Positions 1 to 11,876 of a stretch of 64,000 nt of DNA are shown in pieces. Under the pieces are notes generated by a model. It worked only from the letters and a program-made list of their open reading frames with translations, was not told the DNA's origin and did not search any database. A program made the position numbers and the translations under genes. How positions within the stretch are numbered: the stretch's first letter is position 1; the number at the start of each line of letters is the position of its first letter. Source of the DNA: Siphonodentalium dalli (taxonomy: Eukaryota > Mollusca > Scaphopoda > Gadilida > Siphonodentaliidae); assembly GCA_032622095.1 (NCBI GenBank), contig CP136069.1, positions 184,005,122 through 184,069,121 of the forward strand, written 5' to 3'.

Positions 1-2657
1 CAATTTGGGCCCATGTGCTTGATAACACATCTCCTCCGAAGATGTCGAAGTTTGGATGTCAGCTGATACGCCAACGTGTGCGGACGGAAGAGGGCACGCG
101 GTGGGCCAAATTTTGCCAGTGTCGGTTCATTATTGTGGGTCTGGGGAGGGGTGGTCCGTGGTACCAATTTTTAATTCTTCTCGGAATCAGATGAAACTTG
201 GAATATAACATCTGCAACATCAGCCGATCTAGAAACTGGACGAATTTCGAAAATCCATCGAAAACTAAAAGAATCGCGGGCCCTCAAACTTTGCAATTTT
301 GGGCCCATGTGCTTGATAACACATCTCCTCCGAAGATATCGAACATAGGATGTCATCTGATACGAAAATGCGTACGGACTGGAGACGGCACGCGGTGGGC
401 CAAATGTTGCCAGTGTCGGTTCATTATTGTGGGTCTGGGGAGGGGTGGTCCGTGGTGCCGAATTTTAATTCTTCTCGGAATCAGATGAAACTTGGAATAT
501 AATATCTGCAACATCAGCCGATCTCGAAGCTGAACACAGATCGTAAATACGTTGGAAAATGGCGGAGATTTTGGCCGTACAAGTTTGAATTTGGGCCCAT
601 ATGCTTTCAAATAATCAAAGTGTTATCCGTATCCAAATCAGATGAAATTTATACTATGCAATCTATGTCAGCCGCAAATCACAAAACTGGAAACAACTTT
701 AAAATCCGTTGGAAACTGACGAAGTTACGGGGCCTCAAACTTAGCAGTTTGTGCCAGGGGTTGATGTTTTCCCAATCCCGTCACCCAATTTCGAGGCAGG
801 GGTGGGGTCACGTCCAAACACTTGAGATCAACCTACACATATTAGGACAACATATAATCACCATACTTCATATTTTCCGTCCATAAACTGCGATTCTTTC
901 CACTCATGATTGATCCTATTATTATACTTCCATGGTGTAACCAAGGAAGTATATTGTTTTTCTACTGCGGCCGTTTTCTGTTTAATTGGAAATACTCAGA
1001 AACTAATGGGAGGAGGACCGCGAAATCTCTAGCGAATGAAGGCATCTAAGGTCTACTAAAAATAATGGTATCCGGATGTTGGTCCAATATCTTTTAACAG
1101 AGTTATGGCCCTTTTTCGATTATTTTTCATTATTATTATTATTATTATTATACTACAGTATTTTTCAACGCCCAAATCTCGGAATGTATTAGTACTAGAA
1201 AACTCAAGTTTGGTAAGTATGTTGGGGTAAATGAGTTCTATGCCTTTGGCTCATAACGGATATTGTCCGCATTTACCCCGTGGAGTTATCTCCCTTTATA
1301 TGAAAAAATGTCATTTTATTATCTCGGAAATTATAAGGAGCAGAGCATCGAAAATTGGACTGTATACACATCTCGATATGCCCTACTGCCCACGGGCTTC
1401 AGAACTTGTGTCCGCGCTTTCCCTGAGGAGTTACCGCCCATAGTTGGCAAACCTCTATTTGATTGTACTCTGTTGTCCTCTTGTATCATTCCAGATAACT
1501 GCATGTGGTTTTCATAGTCGTGTTGACCGTTGTCAGTTTAGTCAGAGAAGGAAATTTTGACAGGGTCGGACATATATTTTGACACTGGGGTGGGGGCAAA
1601 TTGTTTGCAAAATAAAATTTTGATTGACATTCATATATTTAAGTTTATGTATTTCCCGAACGAAAACAAACTCATACCGGAAAGGATTTTTGAAATCCGA
1701 GAAGAAATGCAAGAGTTACGGGCCCTCAAAGTTTGCAATTTGGGCCCATGTGCTTGATAACACATCTCCTCCGAAGATGTCGAAGTTTGGATGTCAGCTG
1801 ATACGCCAACGTGTGCGGACGGAAGAGGGCACGCGGTGGGCCAAATTTTGCCAGTGTCGGTTCATTATTGTGGGTCTGGGGAGGGGTGGTCCGTGGTACC
1901 AATTTTTAATTCTTCTCGGAATCAGATGAAACTTGGAATATAACATCTGCAACATCAGCCGATCTAGAAACTGGACGAATTTCGAAAATCCATCGAAAAC
2001 TAAAAGAATCGCGGGCCCTCAAACTTTGCAATTTTGGGCCCATGTGCTTGATAACACATCTCCTCCGAAGATATCGAACATAGGATGTCATCTGATACGA
2101 AAATGCGTACGGACTGGAGACGGCACGCGGTGGGCCAAATGTTGCCAGTGTCGGTTCATTATTGTGGGTCTGGGGAGGGGTGGTCCGTGGTGCCGAATTT
2201 TAATTCTTCTCGGAATCAGATGAAACTTGGAATATAATATCTGCAACATCAGCCGATCTCGAAGCTGAACACAGATCGTAAATACGTTGGAAAATGGCGG
2301 AGATTTTGGCCGTACAAGTTTGAATTTGGGCCCATATGCTTTCAAATAATCAAAGTGTTATCCGTATCCAAATCAGATGAAATTTATACTATGCAATCTA
2401 TGTCAGCCGCAAATCACAAAACTGGAAACAACTTTAAAATCCGTTGGAAACTGACGAAGTTACGGGGCCTCAAACTTAGCAGTTTGTGCCAGGGGTTGAT
2501 GTTTTCCCAATCCCGTCACCCAATTTCGAGGCAGGGGTGGGGTCACGTCCAAACACTTGAGATCAACCTACACATATTAGGACAACATATAATCACCATA
2601 CTTCATATTTTCCGTCCATAAACTGCGATTCTTTCCACTCATGATTGATCCTATTAT
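1..2657. repeat. Type 1 macrosatellite array, left block (1735-bp unit)
   Basis: The sequence from 1 onward recurs at 1736 onward, so this block has a period of 1735 and the window opens inside the array. Each unit contains, in order, an ATT microsatellite, two degenerate blocks of about 160 bp ending in motifs such as GAGTTATCTCCC and GAGTTACCGCCC, and four subrepeats of about 293 bp that start near GGGCCC sites. The unit ends in a 214-bp module described separately. The period is one base shorter than in the right-hand array because a G run near 1592 is one G shorter. Short ORFs here are repeated copies of non-coding satellite. Confidence 0.93.
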
Positions 2658-3094
2658 TATACTTCCATGGTGTAACCAAGGAAGTATATTGTTTTTCTAC
2701 TGCGGCCGTTTTCTGTTTAATTGGAAATACTCAGAAACTAATGGGAGGAGGACCGCGAAATCTCTAGCGAATGAAGGCATCTAAGGTCTACTAAAAATAA
2801 TGGTATCCGGATGTTGGTCCAATATCTTTTAACAGAGTTATGGCCCTTTTTCGATTATTTTTCATTATTATTATACTTCCATGGTGTAACCAAGGAAGTA
2901 TATTGTTTTTCTACTGCGGCCGTTTTCTGTTTAATTGGAAATACTCAGAAACTAATGGGAGGAGGACCGCGAAATCTCTAGCGAATGTAGGCATCTAAGG
3001 TCTACTAAAAATAATGCTATCCGGATGTTGGTCCAATATATTTTGACAGAGTTATGGCCCTTTTTCGATTATTTTTCATTATTATTATTATTAT
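2658..3094. repeat. Two tandem copies of the 214-bp hairpin module A
   Basis: Module A starts at 2658 and again at 2872. It begins with a 31-nt imperfect palindrome: 9-bp outer arms TATACTTCC/GGAAGTATA, an A-A mismatch, then a TGGT/ACCA inner stem. It ends in an ATT microsatellite. In type 1 units it occurs once; here it is doubled. This is also the switch point from type 1 to type 2 satellite. Both borders of every module copy lie in ATTATTATAC, which suggests exchange or insertion at the microsatellite. Confidence 0.85.
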
Positions 3095-4603
3095 TATACT
3101 GGACACTTTTGCAACCCTTATTACTCGAAAAGTACCAGGAGTAGCACACTAAAACTTGGTACGTATCTTGGGATCAAAGAGTTGTATGCCATCGTCGCAT
3201 AACGAATATTGTCCGCGTTTTCCCCGAGGAGTTATCTCCCTTTATTTGAAAAAATGTCATTTTATTATCTCGGAAATTATAAGAAGCAGAGCATCGAAAA
3301 TTAGACCGTATGCACATCTCGATATGCACTACTGCCCACGGGCATAAAAACTTGGGTCCGCCCTTTCCCTGAAGAGTTACCGCCCATAGTTGGCAAACCT
3401 CTATTTTATTGTACTCTGTTGTCCTCCCGTATCATTCCAGATAACTGTATTTGGTTTTTGTAGTCGTGTTGACCGTTGTCAGCTTAGTCCGAGGAAGAAA
3501 ATTTGACAGGGTTGGACATATATTTTTACACTGGGGTGGGGGCAATATTTTCGCAATTTTTTTTTATTATTGACATTCATCTATTTAAGTATGTAGATTC
3601 CCTGAACGAAAACAAACCCATACCGGAAAGGATTTTTGTAATCCGAGAAGAAATGCAAGAGTTACGGGCCCTCAAAGTTTGCAATTTGGTCCCATGTGCT
3701 TGTGACCCTATCTCCTCCGAAGATGTCGAACTTTGGATGTCGTCTGATATCCCAGTGCGTGCGGTCTGAAGAGAGCACGCGATGGGCCAAATTTTGCCAG
3801 TGTCGGTTCAGTGTTGTGGGTCAGGGGAGGGGTGGTCCGGGGTACCAATTTTGTATTCTTCTCCGAATCGGATGAAACTTGGAATATAACATCCATACCG
3901 CCAACCGATCTAGAAACTGAAAGAATTTCGAAAATCCATTGAAAAATGTCAGAGTTGTGGGCCTTCAAACAATGCAAATTTGGCCCCATATGCTTGTGAT
4001 CACATCTCCTCCGAAGATGTCAAACTTTGGATGTCAACTGATACGCCAATGCGTGCGGTCTGAAGAGAGCACGCGATGAGCCAAATTTTGCCAGTGTCGG
4101 TTCAGTGTTGTGGGTCAGGGGAGGGGTGGTCCGGGGTACCAAAATTTATTTCGTCTCCGAATCATATGAAACTTGATATATAACATATACCATACACGTT
4201 GATCATAAAACTGAAAACAGATTGTAAATCCGTTAAAAAATGGCGGAGATTTGGGCCCTCAAACTTTGAATGTGGGCCCGTATTCTTTCCAATAAACAAA
4301 ATGTTATTCGTCTCTGAATCAGACAAAATTTATAACAAATAATCAATGTAAGTAGCTGATCACAATACTCAAAACAATTTTTAAATCCATTGGAAAATAA
4401 CGGAGTTACGGGCTCTCAAAATTCGCATTTTGGGCCGGGTTTGACTATTTCCCAATCCCGTCACCCAATTTCGAGGCAGGGGTGGGGTCACTCCCAAACA
4501 CTTGAGATCAACCCACACATGTTAAGGGAAAGATATAATCATCCTAATTCATATTTTCCGTCCCTTAACTGCGATTTATTGAGCTCATGATTTGCCCTAT
4601 TAT

Positions 4604-5037
4604 TATACTTCCATGGTGTAACCAAGGAAGTATATTGTTTTTCTACTGCGGCCGTTTTCTGTTTAATTGGAAATACTCAGAAACTAATGGGAGGAGGACC
4701 GCGAAATCTCTAGCGAATGTAGGCATCTAAGGTCTACTAAAAATAATGCTATCCGGATGTTGGTCCAATATATTTTGACAGAGTTATGGCCCTTTTTCGA
4801 TTATTTTTCATTATTATACTTCCATGGTGTAACCAAGGAAGTATATTGTTTTTCTACTGAGGTCGTTTTCCGTTTATTTCTAAATACTCAGAAACTGATT
4901 GCAGTAGGAACGCGAAATCTCTAGTGAATGTAGGCATCGAAGGTTTACTAGATATAATGGTATCCGGATTTCCGCTCAATGTTTCTTGGTGGAGTTATGG
5001 CCCTTTTGCGATTATTTTTCATTGTTATTATTATTAT
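4604..5037. repeat. Two tandem copies of module A in type 2 satellite
   Basis: The copies start at 4604 and 4815, each opening with the TATACTTCC/GGAAGTATA palindrome. The first resembles the type 1 version. The second carries many substitutions (for example CTACTGAGGTCG in place of CTACTGCGGCCG) and matches the single copy at 6546-6768. Two diverged subfamilies of the module therefore coexist side by side. Confidence 0.8.
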
Positions 5038-6545
5038 TATACTTGACACTTTTGTAATCACTATTACTCGAAAAGTATAAGAAGTAGGACACTAAAACTT
5101 GGTAAGTAGGTTGGGGTACATGAGTTCTATGCCTATGGCCCATAACGATTTTGTCCGCGCTTTCATCGATGAGTTATCTCCCTTTATTTGAAAAAATGTC
5201 ATTTTATTATCTCGGAAATTATAAGAAGCAGAACATCGAAAATTAGACCGTATGCACATCTCGATATGCACTACTGCCCACGGGCATAAAAACTTGTGTC
5301 CGCGCTTTCCCTGAAGAGTTACCGCCCATAGTTGGCAAACCTCTATTTTATTGTACTCTGTTGTCCTCCCGTATCATTCCAGATAACTGTATTTGGTTTT
5401 TGTAGTCGTGTTGACCGTTGTCAGCTTAGTCCGAAGAAGAAAATTTGACAGGGTTGGTCATATATTTTTACACTGGGGTGGGGGCAAAATTTTCGCAATT
5501 TTTTTTATTATTAGACATTCATCTATTTAAGTATGTAGATTCCCTGAACGAAAACAAACCCATACCGGAAAGGATTTTTGTAATCCGAGAAGAAATGCAA
5601 GAGTTACGGGCCCTCAAAGTTTGCAATTTGGTCCCATGTGCTTGTGCGCACATCTCCTCCGAAGATGTAGAACTTTGGATGTCATCTGATACGCCAATGC
5701 GTGCGGTCTGAAGAGAGCACGCGATGGGCCAACTTTTGCCAGTGTCGGTTCAGTGTTGTGGGTCAGGGGAGGGGTGGTCCGGGGTACCAATTTTTTATTC
5801 TTCTCCGAATCGGATGAAACTTGGAATATAACATCCATACCGCCAACCGATCTAGAAACTGAAAGAATTTCGAAAATCCATTGAAAAATGACAGAGTTGT
5901 GGGCCTTCAAACAATGCAAATTTGGCCCCATATGCTTGTGATCACATCTCCTCCGAAGATGTCAAACTTTGGATGTCATCTGATACGCCAATGCGTGCGG
6001 TCTGAAGAGAGCACGCGATGAGCCAAATTTTGCCAGTGTCGGTTCAGTGTTGTGGGTCAGGGGAGGGGTGGTCCGGGGTACCAAAATTTATTTCGTCTCC
6101 GAATCATATGAAACTTGATATATAACATCTACCATACACGTTGATCATAAAACTGAAAACAGATTGTAAATCCGTTAAAAAATGGCGGAGATTTGGGCCC
6201 TCAAACTTTGAATGTGGGCCCATATTCATTCCAATAAACAAAATGTTATTCGTCTTTGAATCAGACAAAATTTATAACAAATAATCAATGTAACTAGCTG
6301 ATCACAATACTCAAAACAATTTCAAAATCAATTGGAAAATAACGGAGTTACGGGCTCTCAAAAATCGCATTTTGGGTCGGGTTTGACTATTTCCCAATCT
6401 CGTCACCCAATTTCGAGGCAGGGGTGGGGTCACTTCCAAACACTTGAGATCAACCCACACATGTTAAGGGAAAGATATAATCATCCTACTTTATATTTTC
6501 CGTCCCTTAAATGCGATTTATTGAGCTCATGATTTGCCCTATTAT

Positions 6546-6768
6546 TATACTTCCATGGTGTAACCAAGGAAGTATATTGTTTTTCTACTGAGGTCGTTTT
6601 CCGTTTATTTCTAAATACTCAGAAACTGATTGCAGTAGGAACGCGAAATCTCTAGTGAATGTAGGCATCGAAGGTTTACTAGATATAATGGTATCCGGAT
6701 TTCCGCTCAATGTTTCTTGGTGGAGTTATGGCCCTTTTGCGATTATTTTTCATTGTTATTATTATTAT
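6546..6768. repeat. Module A, single diverged copy
   Basis: Same hairpin-headed module as at 4815, flanked on both sides by ATT repeats, closing the second type 2 satellite unit. Confidence 0.8.
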
Positions 6769-7100
6769 TATACTTGACACTTTTGTAATCACTATTACTC
6801 GAAAAGTATAAGAAGTAGGACACTAAAACTTGGTAAGTAGGTTGGGGTACATGAGTTCTATGCCTATGGCCCATAACGATTTTGTCCGCGCTTTCATCGA
6901 TGAGTTATCTCCCTTTATTTGAAAAAATGTCATTTTATTATCTCGGAAATTATAAGAAGCAGAACATCGAAAATTAGACCGTATGCACATCTCGATATGC
7001 ACTACTGCCCACGGGCATAAAAACTTGTGTCCGCGCTTTCCCTGAAGAGTTACCGCCCATAAATAGGCGCACACTATACACCAGTATGAATAAACCGAGG

Positions 7101-7126
7101 TTTTTTTTTTTTTTTTTTTTTTTTTT
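7101..7126. repeat. Poly-T tract (26 T)
   Basis: An uninterrupted T run near the left edge of the Helitron-like element. Read on the minus strand it is a poly-A tail, so a retroposed fragment could lie to its right, but no clear retroposon body was recognised. Confidence 0.6.
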
Positions 7127-8067
7127 ATAAGTACAGAGCTCTAGAAATTTTATTGCATATTCCGAATTGGACTAGAGATTAGGACACGAATATACCGCTT
7201 AAAAATGTTTTTAACCAGGACTTTCCGCGTTACGGTGTACGGAAATATTGCAACTATTTTCCCGCCAAATCCAAACCGGCTGATTAAAGAGCAAGATAAT
7301 GTCGTAGCAAGTACGTTGACATACTTTATGTACGTCCCAGAAGTTTGACGGCTATACTATAAATGTAACATGCCCAATGGAGAATGCGTGTCAGGGTGGT
7401 TTGAGACTTTAGGAAAATTCCACGAAAATTGCAAAGGGGGGAAAATTCAAACATCGATATAATTTTTTTTGACGAGTACATCTGATGGCTAGTGTTCACG
7501 CGCATCTAGAGCACAATTTTCTAATTTTCAGATGGAACGGTTTACTCGTGACAACGCTATATATCATAAATATGTATACGTATGTAGTCTATCACTAGCC
7601 GATTTTTAGCCCCAAATCCAAACGGGCTAATGTAGGAGCGACTTTCACGCAGGAGCATGTAAGCCGGTATAATGTAGGCACGCCTACAAAATTTGACCGC
7701 TCTACTATAAACGCAACCTGCTCAAGGGAGTGTTTTTGTCGGTTGGGTTCAGATTTGGCAAATTCCACCGAAGATCAAATGGGGAAAATTACTCCGAAAA
7801 TCAGATATTGAGATAAAAACTTTTCGACGAGTGGATGTGATAAGTAGTATCTAAACGCAAGATTAGTACGCTTTTTAAAGATTTAGATTTGACGGTTTAA
7901 CGCTGGTAGTGTATAACGTTGTAACGGGTGATATATATTACTGAAAATCAAACCCTCTCTTCATGACGCAAATTCAAACGGACTTGTCAAGAAGCAAGGC
8001 AAATGCATGAACATGCTCACCGATATACTATATAGGTATGCCCGCTCTACTATAAAAGTAACCTATT

Positions 8068-8440
8068 GTCACGATTTGACCTGTCGAAAACACTCCCCGG
8101 ACAAAAGTTTCCCTAGGTATCAAATTTCGTCGAAATCCGTTCGCTTTACTCGATTTTACCTTGAACTGACCATTTCGAAGGCCAATGTCAGGTCGGGGTC
8201 ACGATTTGACCCACCCAAAAGACTCCCCGGACAAAAGTACTCCTAGGCACCAAATTTGGTTGAAATCCGTCTGTTTTACCAGATTTGACCTTGGATTGAC
8301 ATTTTTGAAGGTCAACGTCATGTCGCGGTCACGATTTGACCCGTCCAAAACACTCCCTGGACAAAAGTACCCATATTTATCAAATTTTGTCAAAATCCGT
8401 CCAGCAGTTTTCCCGGTCATAGCTAACAGACAACCAAACA
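8068..8440 (+). repeat. 130-bp minisatellite, 2.9 copies
   Basis: The phrase GTCACGATTTGACC starts at 8068, 8198 and 8328, giving an exact 130-bp spacing. Each copy contains CACTCCCCGGACAAAAGT-like and CGAAATCCGT-like phrases. The copies differ by scattered substitutions. The last copy runs into a tail rich in ACAGAC repeats. The ORFs of 79-95 codons in this stretch are by-products of the repeat. Confidence 0.85.
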
Positions 8441-8617
8441 GACAGAAGTCCCAAAATATATATAAAATTTAGAAATGTTAATGCAAGTGCACCATCAGAT
8501 CATAAGACACCAATACGTTGTCGCATGAAGAGGAACACACATATACGCATAGCACTCACATGGAATGGGATGGTATACCATGGAAGTATATCTGATTCCA
8601 TGGAATCTGACCTCTAG

Positions 8618-9312
8618 TTATTATTATTATTATACTGGACACTTTTGCAACCCTTATTACTCGAAAAGTACCAGGAGTAGCACACTAAAACTTGGTACGT
8701 ATCTTGGGATCAAAGAGTTGTATGCCATCGTCGCATAACGAATATTGTCCGCGTTTTCCCCGAGGAGTTATCTCCCTTTATTTGAAAAAATGTCATTTTA
8801 TTATCTCGGAAATTATAAGAAGCAGAGCATCGAAAATTAGACCGTATGCACATCTCGATATGCACTACTGCCCACGGGCATAAAAACTTGGGTCCGCCCT
8901 TTCCCTGAAGAGTTACCGCCCATAGTTGGCAAACCTCTATTTTATTGTACTCTGTTGTCCTCCCGTATCATTCCAGATAACTGTATTTGGTTTTTGTAGT
9001 CGTGTTGACCGTTGTCAGCTTAGTCCGAGGAAGAAAATTTGACAGGGTTGGACATATATTTTTACACTGGGGTGGGGGCAATATTTTCGCAATTTTTTTT
9101 TATTATTGACATTCATCTATTTAAGTATGTAGATTCCCTGAACGAAAACAAACCCATACCGGAAAGGATTTTTGTAATCCGAGAAGAAATGCAAGAGTTA
9201 CGGGCCCTCAAAGTTTGCAAGTGTCGGTCCAGTATTGTGGGTCAGGGGAGGGGTGGTCTGCGGTACCAATTTTTAATTCTTCTCAGAATCATATGAAATT
9301 TGGGATATAACA
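8618..9312. repeat. Truncated type 2 satellite unit
   Basis: The unit begins directly at the ATT microsatellite after the Helitron-like 3' end and follows the type 2 unit almost identically to the copy starting at 3095. It has an internal deletion near 9220, and the match stops at 9312. Confidence 0.85.
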
Positions 9313-9409
9313 GAAATATGTCTATCCAAATGTAATTCGCGAACTATGAACGAATGTTGTACAAGCTCACATCTCATTCCCCAAACTATCCGTTACTTAT
9401 TCATAAAAG
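9313..9409. other. Unassigned 97-bp spacer at element border
   Basis: This stretch matches neither satellite family nor the third Helitron-like element. It could be the true 5' end of the element, lost in the copy at 22937, or leftover host sequence. Confidence 0.4.
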
Positions 9410-10311
9410 TCATATTATGCTACACGCGAAACGGAGATAACTTTTGGGGAATCCAGAGTCCAAAACGGATCGAAATCGCCCTGTTCCAGAAAAGTCGTTC
9501 ATTTTGTTTTCACTTTTTGAAAAAGGCTCCAATATTTCAACCAAAACTTTTGGACTTAGAACATTATTTTTTTCTCAGTCAAGTGAAAAGAGCTCTTCAA
9601 AATAATTCCGCTTATATATATAATATATATTATCTATATATACGCCAAAAATTTGTCACTCCCCTCTCTCCTTCCTCCGGCTACCCCATCCTCCGTGGGA
9701 TGGAACCTACCTCCGATTCGAATACACCCGTCATGCCGCGGGCCAGTCTCATTCCTCTACCAGAGAACTGATAGAACGCCCGTCGAATACCAACAATCAT
9801 TTCCAGAGTGCTATATTGGTATGAGTTCATATCGGAGCCGTTATAAAGCAAATAACTTGGATTTTAATATAAACCCACCTATTCGTAAATTGTGTAGCCC
9901 ATGGTGTGTGGTAAATTATCATTTTATCGTGTATAGTGTGTCATGAGCTATCTGCGTGCGTGCATTTCACTTTTGTATTTTCTTTCGCATCTTCAACGCA
10001 CTGCATATCATATACAACCAAACAAAATACAAACATTACATTAATTTGATCACACAAGACTTCGTTATATGGTGTATATTTCTACTAACGTAATGACGAC
10101 GTATAGCCAATTATTCCATTTGCGATAACAACGATAAACACATAGAAACATGCAAACATCATCAGTTTCGTAAGATCAATTTGTATATTGTTTATATTCT
10201 AGTTATTTATCGAATATAAAAAGCATCTTTACATTATCTTTAGTTTGGTATTATTCGTATTTGATGATTAAAATACACCAAAACATGTTAAAAATAAAAA
10301 ATAAAAAAAGA

Positions 10312-10392
10312 TAATTTGACGGGATTCGAACTCACGTCGCAATAAAACACAAACTGAATGTTTGACGCTCTCTCCACTCGGCTACGCAGCGC
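10312..10392 (-). pseudogene. tRNA-like head with TTC anticodon position (decayed)
   Basis: Minus strand. The A box TAGCCGAGTGG (10374-10384) and B box GAGTTCGAATCCC (10321-10333) are excellent. The anticodon-like arm is CAAA, a 7-nt loop with TTC in the middle, then TTTG. The base before the anticodon is not T, the T stem has a mismatch and wobbles, and the acceptor ends do not pair. This is therefore an RNA polymerase III promoter-bearing repeat head and not a working tRNA. Confidence 0.6.
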
Positions 10393-10582
10393 GCTGTTAA
10401 TTTATAAGAAAATATATTAGTATTAAATATGTAGGCATATAACTGTGTATATTTAAACTTTATATCCAAACTGATTGAAATCGAATATAAAAAGCATCTT
10501 TACATTATCTTTAGTTTGGTATTATTCGTATTTGATGATTAAAATACACCAAAACATGTTAAAAATAAAAAATAAAAAAAGA

Positions 10583-10664
10583 TAATTTGACGGGATTCGA
10601 ACTCACGTCGCAATAAAAACACAAACTGAAGGTTTGACGCTCTGACCACTCAGCTACGCACTGC
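10583..10664 (-). pseudogene. Second tRNA-like head
   Basis: Minus strand A box TAGCTGAGTGG (10646-10656) and B box GAGTTCGAATCCC (10592-10604). The loop reads CCTTCAG between CAAA and TTTG. It shows the same decay as its neighbour, with a few differing bases. Confidence 0.6.
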
Positions 10665-11554
10665 GCTATTAATTTATAAGAAAATATATTAGTATTAAAT
10701 ATATAGGCATATAACTGTGTATATTTAAACTTTATATCCAAACTGATTGAAATGCGTGACTATATATATATATACCCCTTTCCGCTATACGGGGAACAGG
10801 AAAATGCACCTATTCTTCCCACCAAATCCAAAAGGGCTAATTAAAGAGCAAGGTAATGCCGTAGCAGGTACATTTGGATATTCTATTCACGCCCCCCCCC
10901 CCAAATCTTGACCGCTATACTTCAAATTCAAACATCGAGAATTTTTTTGTTGACGAGTACATCTGATAGCTAGTGTTCACGCGCATCTAGAGCGCAATTT
11001 TCTAATTTTCAGATGGAACGGAACGGTTTACTCGTGACAACGCTATATATCATAAATATGTATACTTCTGTAGTCTATCACTAGCCGATTTTTAGCCCCA
11101 AATCCAAACGGGCCGATGTAGGAGCGAGTTTAATGCGGTGGTACATAAGCCGGTATACTGTAGGTATGACTCTAAAATTTGACCTCTCTAATATAAACGC
11201 AACCTGCTCAAGGGAGTGTTTGTGTCGGGTGGGTTCAGATTTGGAAAATTCCACCGAAGATCAAATGGGCAAAATTACTCCGAAAATCATATATTGAGAT
11301 AAAAACTTTTCGATGAGTGGATGTGATAAGTAGTATATAAACGCAAGATTAGTACACTTTTTAATGATTTATATTGAACGGTTTAACCCTGGTAGCGTAT
11401 AACGTTGTGACGGGTGATATATATTACTCAAATTCAAACCCTCTCTTCATGACGCAAATTCAAACGGACTTAGCAAGAAGCAAGGCAAATGCATGAATAT
11501 GCTCACCGATATACTATATAGGTATGTCCGCTCTACTGTAAAAGTAACCTATTG

Positions 11555-11815
11555 TCACGATTTGACCTGTCCAAAACACTCCCCGGACAAAAGTTTTCCT
11601 AGGTATAAAATTTCGTCGAAATCCGATCGTTTTACTCGATTTTACCTTGAACTTACCATTTCGAATGTCAATGTCAGGTCGGGGTCACGACTTGACCCGC
11701 CCAAAAGACTCCCCGGACAAAAGTACCCCTAGGTATCAAATTTCGTGGAAATCCGCATGTTTTACCCGATTTGACCTTCGATTGACCATTTTGAAGACCA
11801 AGGTCAGGTCGGGAT
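11555..11815 (+). repeat. 130-bp minisatellite, two copies
   Basis: The motif ACGATTTGACC/ACGACTTGACC recurs at 11557 and 11687, the same 130-bp unit as at 8068. After the second copy the sequence passes through a short GGGAT pentamer run (about 11812-11830) into the element's 3' palindrome. Confidence 0.8.
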
Positions 11816-11876
11816 GGGATGGGATGGGATGGAATACCATGGAAGTATATCTGATTCCATGGAATCTGACCTCTAG

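Larger units (their letters stand above)
3095..7061. repeat. Type 2 macrosatellite array (about 1.73-1.94 kb units)
   Basis: Three units start with TATACTGGACAC or TATACTTGACAC at 3095, 5038 and 6769. The first unit is 1943 bp because it carries two module A copies (4604 and 4815). The second is 1731 bp with one module A (6546). The third is cut at 7061 by a Helitron-like element. The body is homologous to the type 1 unit but clearly diverged, with the same order of subrepeats. No coding capacity is supported; the repeated 60-105 codon ORFs follow the satellite period. Confidence 0.9.
7062..8617 (+). mobile_element. Helitron-like non-autonomous element, short copy
   Basis: Satellite sequence stops at 7061 and resumes at 8618. 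The right end consists of a 14-bp perfect palindrome (GATTCCATGGAATC), then TGACCT, then CTAG, followed by host T. A short hairpin a few bases before CTAG with a following T is the diagnostic 3' end of Helitron rolling-circle transposons. From about 7250 to the end it is homologous to the elements ending at 11876 and 25402; its first 200 bp are different and include a run of 26 T (7101-7126). No TC start is visible at 7062, so the left border may be a deletion or recombination point. No Rep/helicase ORF is present. Confidence 0.65.
10210..10750 (-). repeat. Two tandem 271-bp tRNA-derived repeats
   Basis: The sequence at 10210-10480 repeats at 10481-10750. Each half contains, on the minus strand, a tRNA-like head with an A box and B box, followed by an A/T-rich body of about 100 bp. 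That layout is typical of a tRNA-derived SINE. The tandem pair occurs again at 23738-24279 in the other long element, so duplication preceded element amplification. Confidence 0.7.
9410..11876 (+). mobile_element. Helitron-like non-autonomous element, long copy 1
   Basis: Nearly identical over about 2467 bp to the element at 22937-25402, starting TCA and ending with the same palindrome plus CTAG before host TTATTATT. Inside are two tandem 271-bp tRNA-derived repeats, a C-rich run near 10890, sequence shared with the short copy from about 10800, and two 130-bp minisatellite copies (11555 and 11685). A 135-141 codon frame at the left end is present in both long copies but shows no Rep or helicase motifs. 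The element lies between satellite types, with the right flank exactly at the ATT microsatellite of the big array. Confidence 0.65.

Noticed and set aside
9346-9771. 135-141 codon ORF shared by the two long Helitron-like elements
   Set aside because: The two copies are nearly identical DNA, so conservation is uninformative; no Rep, helicase or other motif is visible.
10312-10392. A functional tRNA gene (TTC anticodon)
   Set aside because: The acceptor arms do not pair, T33 is missing and the T stem is mismatched; it is better read as a tRNA-derived repeat head.
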